Part shown: positions 23,560 to 34,944 of the stretch, piece after piece
Layout of the letters: each line of letters opens with the position of its first letter
Position numbering within the stretch: position 1 is the first letter of the stretch
NCBI RefSeq assembly: GCF_014529535.1
Contig: NW_023503941.1
Span: 5,443,214-5,507,213, forward strand
DNA length: 64,000 bases
From: Bradysia coprophila
Lineage: Eukaryota > Arthropoda > Insecta > Diptera > Sciaridae
Direction of reading: 5' to 3'
Translations under genes and position numbers: made by a program
The notes under the pieces: model-generated
Seen by the model: the letters and a program-made list of their open reading frames with translations, nothing else
Told to the model about the DNA's origin: nothing
The model's database searches: none

Positions 23560-23850
23560 GTGAATTAAAAAGTTAAATCATGCAAGTAGGCAAACTATTA
23601 TAAAACACGGTTGCCATTCAAAATTATGTATTTTCAAAACAAAACGAGCGCAGATAAATGACAGTTCGAAAAACGCAGCTTACTTCATACTGCTTAGAAA
23701 TTTAAAACTAAATGAACGAAACCACAACAATGGACTGTATCCCCCGTGGGTTATGTGCACGACAACAACAATATTCTGTCAAAACATAGCGAATGTCGAA
23801 TAAATAGCGGAGGAAGTTTGCTGTGCCCAATTTTGATCATTCAATCAATC
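23560..23850. other. Short divergent intergenic region
   Basis: Lies between the divergently oriented THAP transposase (minus) and the AN1 zinc-finger gene (plus), so it may hold both promoters. No clear TATA box was picked out. Confidence 0.4.
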
Positions 23851-23889
23851 ATGTGTAAGTGAATGTCTTTTGACGCAATGTTTGCTTAG

Positions 23890-24551
23890 CCAACAATCAA
23901 AATTTCTCCAATTCGTCGTTAGCTAACGTAAATTCTACCGGGACAAAAAAGAAGAAAAAGAAACCAACACAAGCAAAACAACCCACACAGCCCCCAACAC
24001 AACTCGACTCAAACCCAAACAATGATCCATCCACAAATCAACTGTTCGAATCCATTCCCAATGAACACGGTCCGGACAAGCTGATATTGAACACCAATCA
24101 CACCTTGGAAATGCTCGAACAAATACCTAGCAATGTTGTCCAAGAGAAATTGGACGATGGTAAGCGGATCATGATTGTCGCCCTTTCAGTTTACGGTTCT
24201 CAATATTTCGTTCGTATTCGTTCAGTTTTAGCTGCCGTCAAGCAGCTCGATTCAACCTGTGATTACACTCGGTGTAAAGCCAAAACGGCACTGATGTTCC
24301 AAGACTGTGCACTGTGCAAGCAGAGGTTCTGTTTCAAGCACGGACTGCCAGAAGTTCACGGTTGCGGTGATGCCGTGAAGCGACAGGAGCGCGAACAGTT
24401 TCTGCATCCGACACCGTTGAAAACGATTCGACAGGAGGCCGAGTTGAAAAAGGCTAGAGATCGAATGGAACAGAAACTGAAGGATATGAGTTTGTCTAGG
24501 AAAGCGAAGCCGGCGACGTCTGGTGATAGTAGAAAAACGAAGAAGAAATGA
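23890..24551 (+). CDS. SMUBP-2/IGHMBP2-like C-terminal fragment with AN1 zinc finger
   Basis: The coding sequence can be followed from 23890, just after a possible acceptor (TTTGCTTAG), through a lysine-rich linker (GTKKKKKPTQ) into an AN1-type zinc finger: C-x4-C in CDYTRC, then CALC, RFCFKH, LPEVHGCG. The finger and the following basic coiled tail match the end of the DNA/RNA helicase SMUBP-2 (IGHMBP2). The helicase core and R3H domain that should precede it are not in the window. The conventional start at 24087 is a TTG and is wrong. Either the gene starts at an internal ATG (24111) or at ATG 23851 spliced through a very short 35-bp intron, or this is a duplicated 3' fragment. AATAAA follows at 24614-24619. 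Confidence 0.75.
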
Positions 24552-24772
24552 TGAAAATGGGAAACGATCTCGGTAATTTTATTGCAGTTTTGCGGTTTTT
24601 CCATCTTTGTGTTAATAAACCGTAAAGAAAATCGCGAAATTTCTCTTTTATTTATGCAAAATGTAAGACTCTAGTGACGCTAGTCCTCTAGACAAAAATG
24701 TTTTGGGGAAATTCTGTAGAAACTGGCATTATCGTTAAATGTTAAAGTCGGAGGCACTTGTGTCATAAAAAA

Positions 24773-26256
24773 GGATACTAATAAACGACCGATAAATTAA
24801 TTCAAAACTACCGATAAAAAATAATAAATGACCGATAAATACGGTACCGATAGAAAATAATAAATTATCGATAGACAAATTCACAAGTACCGATAAAAAT
24901 ATTCAAAACTACCGATAACTTTTTACCGATAAAAAGTGATAAAATACCGATAAATTAATAATTTTACGACTATTCATCGGTCAAATTCCATTTTCTATCG
25001 GTAGTTCATTATTTTCTATCGGTAGTTCATTGTTTTCTGTCGGTAGTTCATCACTGGGGCCTTTCTGTTGATTTTTCTTCGATTTCAAATGGAAATTTTT
25101 AACTGGGGCCTTTCTGTCGAGCTTTCTGTTAATTTTTCTTCGATTTAGAATCAAATTTCTTCTACTGAGGCCTTTCTTTAATTTTTTCGATTTCTAATCG
25201 AAATGTTTCCACTCAGGGCCTTTCTGTTAATTTTTTCCCGATTTCAAATCAGAATTTTCCAATTGAGGCCTTTCTGTTAATTTTTTTTGATTTCCAATCG
25301 AAATGTTTCCACTCAGGGCCTTTCTGTTAATTTTTTCGATTTCGAATGGAAATTTTTTTACTGATGGCCTTTCTGTTAATTTTTTTCGATTTCCAATGGA
25401 AATTTTTCTACTGAGGGGCTTTCTGTTAGTTTTTTTCGATTTCCAATCAAAATTTTCCAACTGAGTCCTTTCTGTTAATTTTTTTCGATTTCCTATCAAA
25501 ATTTTTCTACTCAGGCCTTTCTGTTAATTTTTTTTCGATTTCCAATCAGTAGGATTTCCAATATGTTCGCTAAAATGGGCTGCATTTGTTTGAACACTAA
25601 ATGGTTGAAATTTAAAGAAGCCCTCCCGGGACTTCGCCCAACTGAGGCAAAAGGGCCTTCGGGAATCGCCCTAACGCCCAGTATGGCCAGTTCGGGCCTG
25701 GACGGGGAGCCTCACGACATTTATAAATTGGTTTTTGTTATGTTTTCATTTCTCTATTATTACTTCCGTTATTTTTTTCTATTTTGTTTTTTATATTTTT
25801 CGTATTGTCTAAAAAATCTTGAGCACTAAAAATTTATGTTTGACCAATCGATAACAACAATTGACCATTAACATTAAGTATTATAAACTGCCGATAGAAA
25901 AAATTAAAGTTACCGATAGAAAATGATGAACTACCGATACAAAATAATGAACTACCGATAAAAAATAATTAATGATCGATAGAAAGTATTAAACTACCGA
26001 CAGAAAATTATGAATTACCGATGGAAAGTAATAAACTACCGATAGAAAATGATAAATGATCGATAAAACGACCAGTTTATCGGTACTTTAGTACTTTTTA
26101 TCGGTAAAAAGTTATCGGTAGTTTTGAATATTTTTATCGGAACTTGGGAATTTCGCTATCGGTAATTTATTATTTTTTATCGGTAGCGAGTTTATCGGTC
26201 ATTTATTATTTTTTATCGGTAGTTTTGAATTAATTTATCGGTAGAATATAATATCC
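24773..26256. mobile_element. Foldback-type transposon with 9-bp target duplication
   Basis: Begins GGATACTA and ends TAATATCC, flanked by perfect 9-bp direct repeats CATAAAAAA (24764-24772 and 26257-26265). The inverted arms (about 24773-25050 and 25860-26256) are built of short TACCGATAAAA/TACCGATAGAAAATAA units and match over about 190 bp at the outer ends. Between them is a 50-bp tandem array (about 25060-25550; unit around GGCCTTTCTGTTAATTTTT, roughly ten copies) and a GC-rich block (25620-25720). Arms made of subrepeats and 9-bp duplications are the description of Drosophila FB elements. It has no transposase; frames in the array are repeat artefacts. Confidence 0.92.
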
Positions 26257-26587
26257 CATAAAAAAACAGGTCCGCTCGCGAAAAAGTCGATTTTCGAAGC
26301 ACCGGAATTCTTGCACAGATTTTCGTTTCCAATCCAATGCGCTAACTGAAAGCATATATGAAAAAATGAACATGTCGTATATGTCTCTCGTTCATATATG
26401 CTAAAAGTCTCTAACAACGTGAAGCGATCGGATTGACACAAGCACCTGGACTACTTTTATTAAAATTATTCGTGTAATGGCATCGAAGAATGAAATTACA
26501 AGCATTTTTCCTTCGTAATTAACACACTACATGGATCTTATTACAATAATGCTTTGATTTGACATTTGTCCATTCGTTTCACGACAA

Positions 26588-26775
26588 TGCTATAGACTGG
26601 TTATGATGAAAGAGAAAGAGATATTTTGACAAGTACCCCAAGTTATAATAAACTGGTCTTCGGTCCTCTCGCTCTCAACATATGTACCACGTTAAAAGAG
26701 AAGCAAATACTTTGACAAGTACCCCAAGCCAAGTTTTAATAACTAGTCTTCGGTTTTCTCGCTCTGATCATAACA
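26588..26775. repeat. Dispersed repeat, TTTGACAAGTACCCCAAG family
   Basis: Contains two degenerate units, each with a TTTGACAAGTACCCCAAG core and a CTTCGGTTTTCTCGCTCT end. Related copies occur at about 43036-43110 and 51851-51968. It has no coding content. Confidence 0.6.
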
Positions 26776-28270
26776 GACTATTCAATCCTGTTACTTTGGC
26801 TTTCGAATTAAAATTTCACGTTTACCTCAAGTCATTCATCAGTATCTTTTGATTGCGCTCTCCATTGAACTATTTTCAAATGATTGCAGATTTGCATCGA
26901 ACCAATACGTAAAATATTCATCGAAAATCGATGATTTTTCAACTAGAAGCTTTCTTGGATTCAAGTTACAATCAATATCGCTAAAACAAGTTTCTATTCT
27001 GCTTCAGATTGTCCTGAATATTCGACGACATGAGTGTTGAAAACTTTCTTAAACAAACGGCGACTAGTCGTCGTTTTTTAGGAATTCGCCGTTTCTTCAC
27101 GAAGTTGTCCATTCTTTTCGCAGTTTCTTCACATTTCCACTTTTTGTAAAAGCAATACTCCTTTTACAAAATGTTAGGAAACGTAGATGTCCTGAAGAAA
27201 CGTGGTTGTCACCACTTTCATCCGAATCCACCGTAACTTTTTACGGCTTAAAAAAAGTTAAATTTTCGAATCTAATAGGATTTTGTACATATCCGAATAT
27301 ATGCGGATTGGAGGAATGTTGGTGAACAGATAACGTGTCCAATTCAAGTTTCCAGCAATCCATTCTTTTCTACTCGTAAAATGCTTCTTCCATGAGGAAA
27401 TTCAGTACGCTTTCTCTCATTTCTTCTTCTTCTTCTTCTTCTTCTTGCATGCGTTGCTGGTTGGACTGGTTGGAACTCTCAAAAATTAAGATTATCAGTT
27501 CTCTCCGCTTAGAAAAGCTGTATAAGTCCACGTTGACTCTTCAGTTCGTCTTTGGACATCCATAGTCTTCCAATCCGTTCAAGTGTCTTTTTTTGTGGTA
27601 CTCGTAAAGTTATGATTTTGTTGTGGATAGCAACCAGAGCCAGAGAAACTGTACGAACGAAGCGATTCGTGCACAAATCTCGAGTGCTTGTTGCCATCAA
27701 CAGTATTCGATTGTGTTTGACTACTTTACTCGATCTTCCCACGATGTCAATTTCCCTACTTTCTGCGATGGAACGTCGACCATCATCAGCAGTAATATGG
27801 TTCGATCTCGAACGGTAGTTTCTACTCGGTAATAGTTTATTTCTGAGCCCAGAAACCCCAAAAACCACAAGTTAAAAGCTAGCGATGTTGAAGATTCAAC
27901 AATATGTAAAGATGATGTCACACGGAGTGAAATTATTGCAGCATCGGGCATAATTAGAAAAACGTATATTAAAGACACCGCAAAAATCAGAAGAAAAGCG
28001 GACTAGACGGTTTTCCATAGAAATTGGGGTCCTCTAAAATTTCCAAAAGGTTTCTATCGAAAAAATGTCAAAGACTTGAGAAAAACCAAAAAGATTGAGA
28101 TTAAGTCTTTTCAACTCCTTTCAGCAGCTCTGTCGATCATACTGTAACTCAAAGAATCAGACTGGTACTGGTGTTGAAACTATCACGAATCAAAGACCTG
28201 TGTTGCGTAGTTTAGTTCAGCTCTGATGGACAAGAAGGTTAGACAAGACTTTTCCATTGTTAAAAGCAAA
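26776..28270. other. Intergenic; unassigned open frame on minus strand
   Basis: A 119-codon frame on the minus strand at 27868-27509 has protein-like codon use (HNRILLMATSTRDLC) and a possible acceptor in front of it, but no recognisable domain; the overlapping plus-strand frame is likely its shadow. A (TTC)n run lies at about 27422-27446. The function of this interval is unknown. Confidence 0.3.
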
Positions 28271-28319
28271 AATTTTATTTAGTCTAAGGGAATACAAAAC
28301 ACACGGACCTTATACGTCG

Positions 28320-31120
28320 TTAGAACCATTCGTTGAAAAGTCGCTTATAAATAACTTTTGCCAGCTGAGCTGCAATTGCGTAGGACAGCAAAGCTCCTGC
28401 AACATACGGATACACCATCGATTCCAATACCACCATTTGCAGCCAATTCCGGAACAGCGGTATGAACGGAATGACTATACCAATGGTCATGATTATAACC
28501 GTCATCAGTATAACCGGCAATGAGGCAGTGGATTGAATAAACGGAATCTTCGGCGTTCTGATCATATGGACGATCAGTGTTTGCGTCAACAGTCCAACAG
28601 TAAACCATGTGGTTTGGAAGAGCGTTACATCATTGTCCGGTGTCTGTATACCGAAGTAGTAGTACATGTACAGAAATGTGGTGATGTCGAAGACGGATGA
28701 CCAGGGACCGATCCACACCATGAACCGTAGAACCGATTTCATTGACCAGCGATGGGGAACGATCAGAAATTCCGGATCCATGTGGTCCCATGGGATGGAT
28801 ATTTGCGAAATGTCGTACAGTAGATTCTGGACGACCACATGGATCGGAAGCATCGGAAGGAATGGCAGCCAACTGGAGGCGACTAGCATGGAGAAAACGT
28901 TACCAAAGTTCGATGAAACGGCCATCACAATGTACTTGAGAGTGTTGCCATAGGTTGAACGGCCAAAAATCACTCCGTCGACCACAACACCCAGATCTTT
29001 CTCCAGAAGTATAATGTCGGCCGATTCTTTCGCAATGTCTGTCCCGCTATCAACTGAAATTCCAACGTCAGCCTCAACGAGTGCTGTGGAATCGTTGATG
29101 CCATCACCGAGAAAACCGACGATGTGTCCGTTTCGTCGAAGTGCACGAACAATGTCGGCCTTTTGCATCGGAGTCAGTTTCGAAAATATTGTGCTGCGTT
29201 CCGCCAGATCGGATAATTCGGCATCATTGAGCCCGTCAAGGTCGCTGGATGTTACCACTTGCTGAACGGGCAGTCGAATTTCTTCGCAAATCTTCTGGCA
29301 AACAACCGAAGAATCGCCGGTCAACACTTTCACGTTGACATTGTTGATCATCAAGTCTCTGATTGCCTGTGCAGCCGATTCCTTCGGAGGATCGAGGAAA
29401 GCCAAAAATCCCACAAACGTTAGATCGTTTTCACAGGATACATCGAAGCTTCCCGGAAATTTGTCGAATTTCTTGTAAGCCACGGCAAGTATCCGAAGTC
29501 CTTCTCGGCTTTGATCCTCTGCAAATTCTTTCAATCGATTGTGGAGGTCTGACGTTAAATCGGTAATGGCATAGTCATTAGGAATGAAGAAGTCTTCGTT
29601 CAAATTGTCGGTAGAGATTCGCGTACAGCAGCTTAACATCTCATCGACGGCTCCTTTACAAATTAAAATGTTTTTGCTGTCATCTCCCTTCTCTTTCAAA
29701 ATGACCGAAGTCTTTCTGCGCTCAAAGTCGAACGGAATTTCGTCAATCTTTTCGAATCGGCCGGTAACATTCTCATCGGCCGGGATATCCACCGACAAAC
29801 TAACGACAGATTTTTGGAAATAAAATGAGTCGTAGAACAGTAGCACAGCCGTGTCCATGGGACTGCTGTTGACAGCCTGGAAATATGAATTCAAATACGC
29901 CATGTGCAACGGAAGATCTGATTCCATTCCCAACGGGTTCACGTGCTTTGTGAGTGTGACCACACTTTTCGTCAACGTTCCTGTTTTGTCCGTACACAGC
30001 ACATCCATTCCACCGAGATTAACCACAGCGTCCAAGCTCTTAACGATGCATTTCCGTTTAGCCAGCTGATACGCTCCTTTAGCTAGCGTTGTGTTCACAA
30101 TCATTGGCAACATTTCGGGCGTCAATCCCACTGCCACTGACAGTGAAAACAGTAACGCGTCGGTCCAGCCACTGTGAAGTAAACCTTGTAATAGGAAAAC
30201 GGGTGGAACAAGACAGGCCATCGTTAGAAAGAAGATCCAAGAGATCCGACGAACACCAAGCTGGAAGGCATTCTGAGGTCGACGCGTTGCAATATCATCA
30301 GCCATCATTCCGAAATATGTGCGCGGTCCGGTAGCATAAACAATCGCTGTTGCCACACCGGAAATAACCGATGTGCCCATGTAACACATATCGGGTCGAT
30401 CTAGGTCGGCTTTCATTTCCAGTCGATCTATGTCGCTGCTTTCCAGACCGGTCTGTATTCCGAAGATATTTTTCACCATGTCCTTGAAGCCTGTTCTACG
30501 TGTTTTCTTCCGTCGCTGATGCACCAATTGTTCAGGACTTCTGTCGATTAGAATCTCAGTGTGGGGTTTCGATTCGTCACTACTGCTTCGGTCAATCGCT
30601 TCTCTTGAGACAGTGTACTTTTCCACGGGAATAGCTTCTCCCGTCAACGATGCCTGCGATATGTACAAGTCTTTCGACGAATGAATGATCAGATCTGCCG
30701 GTATTAGATTTCCCGGCTCTAATTTCACCCAATCACTGGGCACAAGCAATGCAGTGTCAATTTCCATTTCTTCAACACTACCCGTACCGTCCCGACAACG
30801 CATTACTTTTACTTTCTTCGACACCATCGACAAAAGACTTTGAGCCGCTCGCAACGATTTCCATTCCTGATGGAATCGGATCACTGACGACAGGGTGACC
30901 ATCACCAACATGATTGCCATTGTGTCAAAATCTTCAATGATTCCTGATGCTGTGGCTAGTATTGCCAACAGGATGTTGAAAGGGTGTACAAGCGCCGTGT
31001 ACAGCACTTTGTACCATGGCGTTTTCTTGCCCGTTTCGATTTCATTGTAACCGTAGGTGACCAGATGCTCTTTGGCTTGAGTCTCGCTCAGGGGGCTCAG
31101 GGGGAAATTGGCATGTTGTG
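28320..31120 (-). CDS. mgtA-like: MgtA/MgtB-type magnesium-transporting P-type ATPase (P3B), main exon
   Basis: The frame runs unbroken from an intron acceptor at 31121 (TTTTCAG) to the stop at 28320; the GTG at 31007 is not the start because the frame continues upstream with conserved residues (TPWYKVLYTALVHPFNILLA). Every catalytic element is intact: LTGEA in the actuator, TPEMLP in M4, TDKTGTLT (Asp about residue 385 of the spliced protein), LTGDSSVVC, and GFLGDGIND (about 677-684). The stretch ESADIILLEK, the SSNFGNVFS helix, the LYDISQISIPWD loop and QTLIVHMIRTPKIPFIQS near the C-terminus are diagnostic of bacterial MgtA. These ATPases import Mg2+ across the plasma membrane. AATAAA (complement at 28274-28279) lies 40 bp beyond the stop. 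With the proposed first exon the protein has 940 residues, close to bacterial MgtA. P3B pumps are not standard animal genes. Confidence 0.93.
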
Positions 31121-31317
31121 CTGAAAAGACGGAAAATTGCCGTTAATTCCGTACGATCTCATGCAAAATATCAAACAAGTCTGGGCAGGAAACACACGAA
31201 TAGTTTTTATGTCGATTGGATCGACAATCACGCTGAGTTTTCCATTGTTTTACCTGTGGTGAATATCGGATTACACTGGAAAACGCAGCGTAGTTGTCGA
31301 TCTCAGTCACTCACAAC

Positions 31318-31446
31318 CATAGAGTTATACTCGAGAGGTGGCATGGTGGCGCTGTCGATCAAAGGAAACCACAAAAATATATGGGAAACCAGACATGTTG
31401 AAATAATGACAGCGCCACCTTGAAATCTCTCGAGTTTAACTCTATG
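31318..31446. mobile_element. Hairpin MITE in the MgtA-like intron
   Basis: Inverted arms CATAGAGTTATACTCGAG...GGTGGCGCTGTC and their complement. The arms are about 35 bp with a small bulge and a short spacer. No coding capacity; no clear target duplication. Confidence 0.75.
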
Positions 31447-32089
31447 CTCAAAACTGTTCGTGTGTTTTCACGTTTAGTCTTGTGTCGGTAGTTTGAAAAA
31501 TATTGATAGCACACCCTAGCAACTGTCCGTGCGCCATAGAAAACATATTGTAAGATGCTGTTTGGATTGCAATTCAAACATTTTACATTTCAATAATTAA
31601 TGTAGTCTAGATAAACGATAAGCTTGTGTGTGTGTGTGTGGATGTGTTCGACGTGCTTTCTTGCTTATCAGTTACAAGAATCGCAGTCGTTGATAATTTT
31701 AATTAAAATTTCTTGTGTAATATACGCTAGACGGTCGCTCATAAAAATAATTTTAATCGGTTTATTGGGGCTCCGAAAATGAACACAACAACGCTGATAA
31801 ACGAGAAATAAATTAGCTCCCCAATAGCGGTCGCTAATCCGCGTCTGTAATTAAGAATCAAGAACGCAAACCAGACACTGTCAATTTTAAATTGCCGAAA
31901 CCGGCAAAAGACGATACGTTTGTCATTGTTTAGGCTGTGGTGAACATCGGATTTGCTACAGAAGATGCAAATCGTCGGTTTCAGCCATTCAAAATTGACA
32001 GTGTGTTTTCGACGTAAGATGAATCAACAGTAACATTTCCATCTTTTTTCAGGAAAGTACTTTTCCCGTGATGATTCACATCATGGTGA

Positions 32090-32410
32090 ATTTTGCGACC
32101 GAAAGTTTTTTTTTTATAAATATAAAGTCATCAGAAGTGGTGAGTTTTCGACCTGTGTGACCTCCTCAAAGTTTACAGCCTTGGGGACAATCTATACATT
32201 CTGCAAAGTGAGCAAAGTATATAAACACTGAAGGTAATGCAGGTGAATCAGGTGAATTACCTTCAGTGTTTATATACTTTGATTGATAATGAGTGTGAAG
32301 AAACGACATGTTTCTTCATACTCACGCACAAAATGATAATGAGTGGCTGTACCCACCAATGCTGTAGAATTAAGGAGAAACACACCACTTCTGATAACAC
32401 ACCACTCCCC
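32090..32410. repeat. Nested hairpins related to the CCAAGGCTGTA MITE family
   Basis: Contains ACCTCCTCAAAGTTTACAG followed by CCTTGGG (32161-32188), matching the ends of the element at 57469-57656. A perfect hairpin at 32217-32278 has arms GTATATAAACACTGAAGGTA. The segment CATCAGAAGTGGTGAG is inverted at 32383-32396. This is probably a MITE with a second hairpin inserted. Confidence 0.6.
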
Positions 32411-32414
32411 AAAG

Positions 32415-32620
32415 TATAGGTTTGTTCCAAGGTCATTTTGAAATGTCAAATTTCATCCACAGAAGGCAACTTAACCTCAACTTTCAGGTTGACGAAAATT
32501 TTAACGAAAAAATTTCAAAGAAATTGGTTGACGTTTAGGTTATGTTCATCTCTGTGGATGAAATCGTCGGCGTTCGTATTGTCAAAGTTCGGGTTTACAG
32601 TTATTTGGAACAAGCCTATA
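32415..32620. mobile_element. MITE with TATAGGTTTGTTCCAA ends
   Basis: Terminal inverted repeats TATAGG(T/C)TTGTTCCAA at both ends, and internal inverted copies of TCATCCACAGA. The outer TA suggests mariner-type insertion. An internal TCATCCACAGA pair also occurs in a hairpin at about 42180-42285. Confidence 0.75.
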
Positions 32621-33475
32621 TAGCCTTGGATTTTACTTATAAAAAATTGACCACATCATCACGGCGACGACAATCGTCACGGTAGGTGAATTTTTTGTTT
32701 GAAAAACTACCATCGAGTGTTTTGTGCATATAACTGGGGTATTAGTCTGGGTTCTTATGTCGAAAAAATCGTTCTGCTCAGTTCAGAACTTTCCGAACCA
32801 AATTTGTTTCTTGGGTGTTTTGAACCCGTAAATAACGGTAAAAACCGGTTTTAGTGAAAAACTTAAAAGTGAACTATCTCCGTCACAACTGAATATTTTT
32901 CGATTGTTGGGCCAGAATCTCAAAGGTAGGCTCAATACCTATAACCGGTTGAACAACTTTTTCTTGGAAAATGGAAAATTCACTGAGTTATCCTAGGTTC
33001 TCTGAAAAGTTTACCGGAAAAACCGCTAATTTTGAACTGAATTTCTAAATCAAATTTGACGTTAAGGCTCGCGTTGGAAAGGTACTTTCAGATCTAGGCG
33101 AAATAGCTTGCAAGTATTAGTTTAGTGGAACGTGTGATATATCGCTAGGAAGCACCATCTTTTCCCACAGACATTTTTGCTAAATAAAATGAGAAATTTA
33201 CTGAACTTTTTGAATGCTATTTATCACTTTAACCGAATAAATTACAAGGGCGAGGTGCCGTTGAATGTTTTCCCACAATATGACCATTCTTGAAGGTCAT
33301 CTAAGTACTCCCAAGTGCTCCCAACGCTAGAACTCAAGGATTATGTGAGCATCCATCAGGTTTTTTGGACTCTATTTTGTATTCATGGAAAGGTGCGGTT
33401 AGTTCCTAAAATTTGATCACTCCTCAGAAATATCAGCTGCAAAAATCTTCCACATAACAATGATAATGACGTATA

Positions 33476-33850
33476 GTGAAGATGAGAGTGAGGATGAGGT
33501 TGATGAATTTTATGTCTACGTTAGATTTCTGTGTAGTGAATTCAGAAACAACAACAGAATATCAAAATATGACTTCTGCTGAAGCTATTGATGTAACATT
33601 AGTACACAGTTTAAATGATTTACCACCGAAATTTAGCGAACTTATTATCGCTGATCGGATTGGTCCGGCAACAACTAATGCACGGGATCGATCGACACAC
33701 CAAAATTTGACTGATATTTTCACAGCGGAAATGGAAAAGTGTTTTGATGAAAACTCTGATATTTGGTTGGCAATAATCTTATCACAACGAATTCTCGTCA
33801 GAGAAATTGTAAATTGCAACAATTCAAGAAGGATGCTAGGTCAAACTTAA
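33476..33850 (+). CDS. Hypothetical protein, nested in the MgtA-like intron
   Basis: A frame of up to 124 codons, ATG at 33482. The C-terminal two thirds (PPKFSELIIADRIGPATTN, then DRSTHQNLTDIFTAEMEKCF) look like real protein, but no domain is recognised and no poly(A) signal is close. It lies on the strand opposite the host intron. It could be a transposon remnant. Confidence 0.3.
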   Translation: MKMRVRMRLMNFMSTLDFCVVNSETTTEYQNMTSAEAIDVTLVHSLNDLPPKFSELIIADRIGPATTNARDRSTHQNLTDIFTAEMEKCFDENSDIWLAIILSQRILVREIVNCNNSRRMLGQT

Positions 33851-34911
33851 CCTTTAGAATTGAATTCTACACATTCTAACAAAAGATTCGTGATTTGTGG
33901 TATTTCATATGAAGTTCAATAGAGACCGATGGAGGTATTCAAAAACCTTATACAAATCTTACCGCAAATCAAGGTCCAAGAGAATCGTTATTCGCGGTAT
34001 AATTTATTTTACATGCTAATGCATCGTAAAGTGCACTTTACGTCACTGCTTGTGACAGGGAAAATGCACTTACCGTCCATAAACATGTAAAATGTGTTAC
34101 GTCACTGCTTGTAAATGTAAAGATCATGTTCGGAAACGTGATAATCACATTTGATTTGATTTCTAAAACTTTAATTTGATTTCGATGTTTGATCCTCTAC
34201 TGGGGGAGCTATTTCACTATTTTTTGCTGAAGGACCCTGACTTTCAGTCAAGGGAATCACAGAAACTGAAAATCCTAAGCGAAGTGTTTAGCTGACCTGA
34301 GTGGTATTGTTTTACTTAAAAGCGGCGCAGAGCAGCCATCAGATTTTCTCTAATAACAAATGTAATGAGCCGAACAACAAATTTTAACAAGAATATCGCT
34401 CGCTGCGCTCGCGTATTTTGTGACGTTTACAAAGATTCACAAAAAAGTCTGTAGGTAGAGCGTACCCATCACCCAAACGTAGAAATCGTAGTAGGCGCGG
34501 ATGTACTGCTCATTGTAAAAAAAACTAAAACTGGAAATGATTTTTTCGCACACCATATGTTTGGGGCTTGCGCCCCATTCCATTTGGAGGTCTGGTTACG
34601 GCCCTAAGTAAAGAAGATGCCCGCGCATAGCTTCTATCAGTGAATTAAGCTCGAAACGGGAACTTTCGTAAAATTCAAACATTTTGAGATCTTCTTAGCA
34701 CATTTTTGTTGAGCGACATAGTAGGACATAGTAGACGGGCAAATAACATGTTTCTGGTATTTTACTAAAATTTGGTTTTTACACTGACGACAACAGTCAC
34801 TATAACCACTAATTCAAACCGACAATATTTTCCACACCTTGCTCACATGAATGTTTATTAATTTTTACGGACGAGACACAATATCTCCGCGAACACTAGA
34901 TCTAGACTTAC

Positions 34912-34933
34912 CAGTACGATTGTTCGTATTCAT
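34912..34933 (-). CDS. mgtA-like: Proposed first coding exon of the MgtA-like gene
   Basis: On the minus strand ATG at 34933-34931 opens MNTNNRT and one further base before a consensus donor (CTG then GTAAGT). That phase matches the main exon acceptor at 31120 and restores an unbroken reading frame (MNTNNRT-A-QHANFPLSPLS). A TATAAA box on the same strand lies at 35110-35105, about 175 bp upstream. This is the only donor-phase match I found, but a short exon can match by chance. Confidence 0.5.
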
Positions 34934-34944
34934 CGCGATTCAAT

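Larger units (their letters stand above)
31121..34911 (-). other. Intron of the MgtA-like gene, filled with MITEs
   Basis: Bounded by a consensus donor (GTAAGT, complement at 34906-34911) and acceptor (TTTTCAG ending at 31121) that are compatible in phase. It holds a hairpin MITE (31318-31446), a (TG)n run near 31626-31640, a hairpin region (32090-32410), a TA-type MITE (32415-32620) and an opposite-strand open frame (33476-33850). Confidence 0.6.

Noticed and set aside
25227-25499. Basic frame with repeated NRKKLTER
   Set aside because: Lies entirely in the 50-bp array of the foldback element.
27509-27978. Two minus-strand frames and two plus-strand frames overlapping each other
   Set aside because: One may be real, but no domain or reliable splice structure could be shown, so no gene is called.
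28257-30334. Several frames on the plus strand
   Set aside because: Shadows of the MgtA-like gene on the other strand.
30992-31007. GTG at 31007 as the start of the MgtA-like protein
   Set aside because: GTG is not a normal start in eukaryotes and the conserved frame continues upstream to an acceptor at 31121.
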